Of a stretch of 33,650 nucleotides of DNA, positions 30,782-33,650 are shown in pieces. The DNA is from Oscillospiraceae bacterium (GTDB lineage Bacteria; Bacillota; Clostridia; Oscillospirales; Oscillospiraceae). The stretch spans positions 144,969-178,618 of the forward strand of contig JAFSUG010000001.1 of the NCBI GenBank assembly GCA_017445385.1. Direction: 5' to 3'. Every line of letters starts with the position of its first letter. The first letter of the stretch is position 1. A model generated the notes under the pieces. It was not told the DNA's origin, searched no databases, and worked only from the letters and a program-made list of their open reading frames with translations. Both the position numbers and the translations under genes were made by a program.

Positions 30782-31207
30782 TTATTCAATTTCCAGCCGC
30801 CGTGTGGAAGCTGCCTGCGGCTGCTGCTTGGGCATTGTCAGCGTCAAAACGCCGTCCTTGTAAGATGCTTTGATGTTTGCGGTGTCAATGCCGGTCGTGT
30901 CAAAGCTGCGGCTGTAAGAGCCGTAGCTGCGTTCGCAGCGAATGTAGCCGTCTTTCTGTTCCTTCTGCTCATATTCGCGGTGGCGCTGCGCCGTGATCGT
31001 CAGCGTGCCGTCGGTCAGGTCGATGGTGATGTCTTCCTTTTTGCAGCCGGGCAGATCGGCTTCAAGCGTGTAGCTGTCGCCGGTGTCGCGGATGTCGGTT
31101 TTGAATTCACCGATGCTTGCGGTGGGGAAGAACGCGCGATCCAGATCGCTCCAATCCGCGAACGGATTCCAAAGATTGTGATTTTTTCTCGTATACGGTG
31201 CTAACAT
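30782..31207 (-). CDS. Hsp20/alpha-crystallin small heat-shock protein
   Basis: ATP-independent holdase, 141 residues. A short N-terminal region (DLDRAFFP) is followed by the alpha-crystallin domain (about 35-128: FKTDIRDTGDSYTLEADLPG, GTLTITAQR, YGSYSRSF) with the conserved GVLTLTMPK end (about 120-128). GGAGGG precedes ATG 31207. A perfect CIRCE lies 105 bp upstream, so HrcA probably represses it. It has its own terminator and is not co-transcribed with yabP. Confidence 0.95.
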   Translation of the reverse strand: MLAPYTRKNHNLWNPFADWSDLDRAFFPTASIGEFKTDIRDTGDSYTLEADLPGCKKEDITIDLTDGTLTITAQRHREYEQKEQKDGYIRCERSYGSYSRSFDTTGIDTANIKASYKDGVLTLTMPKQQPQAASTRRLEIE

Positions 31208-31271
31208 ATAAAACCCTCCAGTTCTTTATTTATCTTTCCTCTATCGAGCATCTTTATACTACCGCCGACTT

Positions 31272-31304
31272 ATGAACGAATTTCGCAAAAAACATGAACG
31301 AATT
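31272..31304. promoter_or_regulatory. Direct repeats in the hsp20 leader/promoter region
   Basis: ATGAACGAATT occurs at 31272-31282 and 31294-31304: identical 11-mers exactly 22 bp apart, i.e. about two helical turns, between CIRCE and a weak TATAAA box of hsp20. This looks like a tandem protein-binding site. Confidence 0.5.
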
Positions 31305-31311
31305 GTGAATT

Positions 31312-31338
31312 TTAGCACTCAAACAATAAGAGTGCTAA
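31312..31338. promoter_or_regulatory. CIRCE operator upstream of hsp20
   Basis: TTAGCACTC, AAACAATAA, GAGTGCTAA: a second perfect 9-9-9 CIRCE. It lies between divergent hsp20 and the transketolase genes (160 bp before the latter), so hsp20 is the likely target; control of both directions is possible. Confidence 0.93.
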
Positions 31339-31423
31339 AACTGCGCAAGCAAATACGGGGAAATTCTGCGATTTCCTACCGCCAAAAGATGAAAAAAGGG
31401 TAGAAATTCAAATCCCGATACGG

Positions 31424-31429
31424 TATAAT
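31424..31429 (+). promoter_or_regulatory. -10 box upstream of the transketolase genes
   Basis: TATAAT, 68 bp before the start at 31498. At 17 bp upstream only TAGAAA is found, so the -35 box is poor. Confidence 0.5.
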
Positions 31430-31497
31430 AAGACCATAAATCTAAAAATATGCAGCCGCCGCAAATGGCAGCTGCGGAAGAGAAAAGGAAGGATACT

Positions 31498-32343
31498 ATG
31501 GATACATCCACTCGTAACAGCCTTGCCATTACTGCGGCAAAGGCGCGCCTGCTGGGCGTGGAGATGGTCTACCGCGCGCAGTCCGGCCATCCGGGCGGCT
31601 CCCTGTCGTGCATGGACGTGCTCACCGAGCTGTATTTCCGCGTGATGAAGGTTGATCCCAAGGACCCGAAAAACCCCGATCGTGACCGTTTCGTTATGTC
31701 GAAGGGTCATTGCTCTCCGGCGGTCTATCCGGTTCTGGCGCTGCGCGGCTTCTTCCCGGTTGAGAATCTGAAAATGTTCCGCTCGATCGATGGGCATATG
31801 TCCGGCCACGTTGAAATGAAGTATAACCCCGGCGTTGATATGTCCACCGGCTCGCTCGGCCAGGGCGTTTCCACGGCTGTTGGCATGGCGCTTGCCGGCA
31901 AAGTCGCAAAGAAGGACTATCGCGTTTACGCGATCCTCGGCGATGGCGAGCTTGCCGAAGGTCAGGTTTGGGAAGCAATGATGTCCGCGGCAAAATATAA
32001 GCTGGATAACCTCTGCATCACCGTTGACGTCAACGGCCTGCAGATCGACGGTCCTACCGCCGAGGTTATGCCCACCGAACCGCTCGATAAGAAGTTTGAG
32101 GCGTTCGGCTGGCACGTCGTCAAGGTAGACGGCCACGATTTCGATGCAATCGAAGACGCGTTCAACGAAGCGAAGAACGTCAAGGGTCAGCCCACCGTTC
32201 TGCTTGCGAAAACCGTGAAGGGCAAGGGCGTTTCCTATATGGAAAACAACGCCGGCTGGCATGGCAAAGCGCCGAACGATGAGCAGTTCGCGCAGGCGAA
32301 GGCTGAGCTGGAAGCGCAGATCAAAGAATTGGAGGGCAAATAA
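31498..32343 (+). CDS. Transketolase, N-terminal (TPP-binding) subunit
   Basis: One half of a split transketolase, the thiamine-diphosphate enzyme that moves C2 units between sugar phosphates in the pentose phosphate pathway. The 281 residues show the SGHPGGSLSC and SKGHCSPAVYPVLAL active-site histidine blocks and the TPP/Mg motif GDGELAEGQVWEA ending in DVNGLQIDG. A classic transketolase is a single chain of about 660 residues; here the pyrimidine half is encoded by the next gene, 1 bp later. AAAGGAAGG precedes the ATG. DXS-like or acetoin-type activity is less likely from these motifs. Confidence 0.94.
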   Translation: MDTSTRNSLAITAAKARLLGVEMVYRAQSGHPGGSLSCMDVLTELYFRVMKVDPKDPKNPDRDRFVMSKGHCSPAVYPVLALRGFFPVENLKMFRSIDGHMSGHVEMKYNPGVDMSTGSLGQGVSTAVGMALAGKVAKKDYRVYAILGDGELAEGQVWEAMMSAAKYKLDNLCITVDVNGLQIDGPTAEVMPTEPLDKKFEAFGWHVVKVDGHDFDAIEDAFNEAKNVKGQPTVLLAKTVKGKGVSYMENNAGWHGKAPNDEQFAQAKAELEAQIKELEGK

Positions 32344-32344
32344 G

Positions 32345-33292
32345 ATGGGCGAAAAGATCGCAACCCGTAATGCTTACGGTATGGCGCTTGCGGAACTTGC
32401 GCCGAAGTATCCCGAGCTGGTCTGCTTCGATGCCGACCTCGCCGGCGCTACAATGTCGAAATTCTTTAAGGAAGCCTGCCCGGAGCGGTTCTTCGATATG
32501 GGCATCGCCGAATGCAACATGGCGGGCGTCGCCGCCGGCATGGCAACCTGCGGCTTTAAGCCGTTTATCAATTCGTTTGCAATGTTCTCCGCCGGCCGCG
32601 CATGGGAGCAGGTTCGCAACTCCATCGCGTATCCCGGTCTGAACGTTAAGGTCGTCGGCAGCCACGGCGGTCTGTCCGTCGGCGAAGACGGCGCAACCCA
32701 TCAGTGTATCGAAGATTTCGCGCTGATGCGCGCGATCCCCGGCATGATGGTGCTCTGCCCGTGCGATGGGTATGAGATGAAGCAGGCGGTGCAGGCGCTC
32801 GTCGAGTACGAAGGGCCGGCGTATATGCGCCTCGGCAGACTCGCGGTTGAAACCGTTACCGATGAGATCCCCGGCTATAAGTTCGAGCTTGGCAAGGGCG
32901 TTACCCTGCGCGACGGCAAGGACGTTACGATCATCGCCGTCGGCATGAACGTGCAGATGTCGCTCAAGGCAGCGGAGCTGCTGGAAAAAGAGGGTATTTC
33001 CGCGCGCGTGATCGATATGCATACGATCAAGCCGCTTGATGAAGAACTCGTTCTCAAGGCAGCAAAGGAAACCGGCGCAATCGTCACTTCCGAGGAAGCC
33101 AATATCCTCGGCGGCTTGGGCGCAGCGGTTTGCGAGCTGCTCTCCGAGAAGTGCCCCACGCCTGTTGTCCGCCACGGCGTCAAGGACGAATTCGGCCGCA
33201 GCGGCGCAGCGCCCAAGGTGCTCGAAGCTTACGGCATCACCGCGGAAGCCATTGCCGAAAAGGCAAAGCAGGCAATCGCGCTGAAGAAGTAA
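32345..33292 (+). CDS. Transketolase, C-terminal (pyrimidine and TK_C) subunit
   Basis: Second half of the split enzyme, 315 residues. Pyrimidine-binding domain with CFDADLAGATMS, FDMGIAECNMAGVAAGMATCG (the catalytic glutamate lies in IAECNM) and GSHGGLSVGEDGATHQ; then the transketolase C-terminal domain (from about 190, DVTIIAVGMNVQMSL and SEEANILGGLG). Translation is likely coupled, as the ATG starts 1 bp after the preceding stop. Two hairpin terminators follow. Confidence 0.95.
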   Translation: MGEKIATRNAYGMALAELAPKYPELVCFDADLAGATMSKFFKEACPERFFDMGIAECNMAGVAAGMATCGFKPFINSFAMFSAGRAWEQVRNSIAYPGLNVKVVGSHGGLSVGEDGATHQCIEDFALMRAIPGMMVLCPCDGYEMKQAVQALVEYEGPAYMRLGRLAVETVTDEIPGYKFELGKGVTLRDGKDVTIIAVGMNVQMSLKAAELLEKEGISARVIDMHTIKPLDEELVLKAAKETGAIVTSEEANILGGLGAAVCELLSEKCPTPVVRHGVKDEFGRSGAAPKVLEAYGITAEAIAEKAKQAIALKK

Positions 33293-33321
33293 AAGCATAA
33301 AAGATGCAAAAAGAGGCAAGC

Positions 33322-33369
33322 AAAGGGCGGCGCAAGTTAGGGAGTATGTAGGTTTTGAGCCGCCCTTTT
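33322..33369 (+). terminator. First terminator-like hairpin after transketolase
   Basis: AAAGGGCGGC pairs with GCCGCCCTTT across a 27-nt loop, followed by a short T stretch. The long loop makes it a weaker terminator. Confidence 0.55.
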
Positions 33370-33386
33370 CCGCCATTACTGCATTA

Positions 33387-33422
33387 AAAGTTGGGGTAAT
33401 CCGTCAGGATTACCCCAACTTT
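33387..33422 (+). terminator. Second terminator-like hairpin after transketolase
   Basis: AAAGTTGGGGTAATCC pairs perfectly with GGATTACCCCAACTTT around GTCA (16 bp). It is symmetric, so it could act in both directions. Confidence 0.8.
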
Positions 33423-33433
33423 GTGCTTTGTCA

Positions 33434-33629
33434 TGACGAAAAATTGCTGGCTCAAAACTGATGAGGCGATAAACGCTGCACACTACCGGTTTTCACAGGC
33501 TCGCTTTTTCCACTGCTTCGTTATGCGGCTTGCAAATACACAAAGTATTTCCTGCGCCGCTTGCCTTGCATTGAAAAAAGCGCGCACTGTGAAAACTGCA
33601 TGCACCCGTGAGCAAGCAATTTTTAGTCG
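33434..33629. repeat. Large nested inverted repeat (about 196 nt), possible structured RNA or MITE-like element
   Basis: The outer arm 33434-33454 pairs with 33609-33629 (19 of 21 positions, one G-T wobble). Inside it come GTTTTCACAG (33489-33498) with CTGTGAAAAC (33587-33596), CGCTTTTT (33502-33509) with AAAAAGCG (33575-33582), CACTGC with GCATTG (33511-33516, 33568-33573, one mismatch), GCGGC (33525-33529) with GCCGC (33556-33560) and AAATAC with GTATTT (33534-33539, 33545-33550) around a 5-nt loop. Frames are open to the window edge on both strands (plus from ATG 33433; minus from the edge to a stop at 33483), as expected for a palindrome; neither has a clear ribosome site. I do not call a gene. 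It holds most of the last 350 bp. Confidence 0.7.
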
Positions 33630-33650
33630 ATATTTGTTTGGAAGAGCGCA

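Noticed and set aside
33458..33480. CTGATGA near GATAAAC, resembling a hammerhead ribozyme core
   Set aside because: The second conserved box (GAAA closing a stem II) and the cleavage-site stem are not found at proper distances.

Overview
The window looks like a chromosomal segment of a moderately GC-rich, low-oxygen, endospore-forming Firmicute of the class Clostridia. The evidence is a set of single genes: hrcA with a perfect CIRCE operator, a minimal SufC/SufB-like Fe-S assembly pair, yabP-yabQ-divIC sporulation and division genes, YycH/YycI-like proteins, two-subunit class I fumarase, a split transketolase and many SLH-domain surface proteins. I cannot place it below class. There is no phage, plasmid, CRISPR array or complete insertion sequence.

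Layout. 1-1.7 kb: hrcA-grpE on the minus strand, with CIRCE beside the promoter. 1.8-3.6 kb: sufC-sufB-like pair on the plus strand. 3.6-16.6 kb: a cell-surface region. It holds an SLH transglutaminase-like protein, two divergent full-length paralogous SLH S-layer proteins (5357-8155 minus, 8864-11413 plus), and repeat-packed non-coding DNA on both sides of the second S-layer gene. These are followed by tRNA-Ser(CGA), a Gfo/Idh/MocA oxidoreductase, a YD-repeat lipoprotein and an SLH-Ig-VanW protein. 16.6-20.2 kb: nudC-trkA-trkH, probably one operon. 20.3-23.1 kb: a class I aminotransferase, then the two fumarase subunits on the minus strand. 23.1-27.1 kb: citC-like, uridine-kinase-like and YycH/YycI-like genes, close together on the plus strand. 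27.2-28.5 kb: murA. 28.6-31.2 kb (minus): SDR, S1-domain protein, divIC, yabQ, yabP and hsp20; a second perfect CIRCE lies upstream of hsp20. 31.5-33.3 kb: the two transketolase subunits. The last 350 bp hold two terminators and a striking ~196-nt nested inverted repeat.

How it fits together. HrcA probably controls its own operon and hsp20 through the two CIRCE sites. The Fe-S assembly pair could supply clusters to enzymes such as the oxygen-sensitive fumarase. The SLH proteins all have signal peptides and probably share one cell-wall polymer as anchor. The major S-layer gene has its own strong promoter, a UUCG-loop terminator and highly expressed codon usage. Same-orientation copies of a GC-rich palindromic repeat lie on both sides of it, so it could behave as a recombinable cassette.

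Most intergenic calls (promoters, terminators, repeats) come from reading the bases directly. Protein names come from recognised motifs. No database search was possible.
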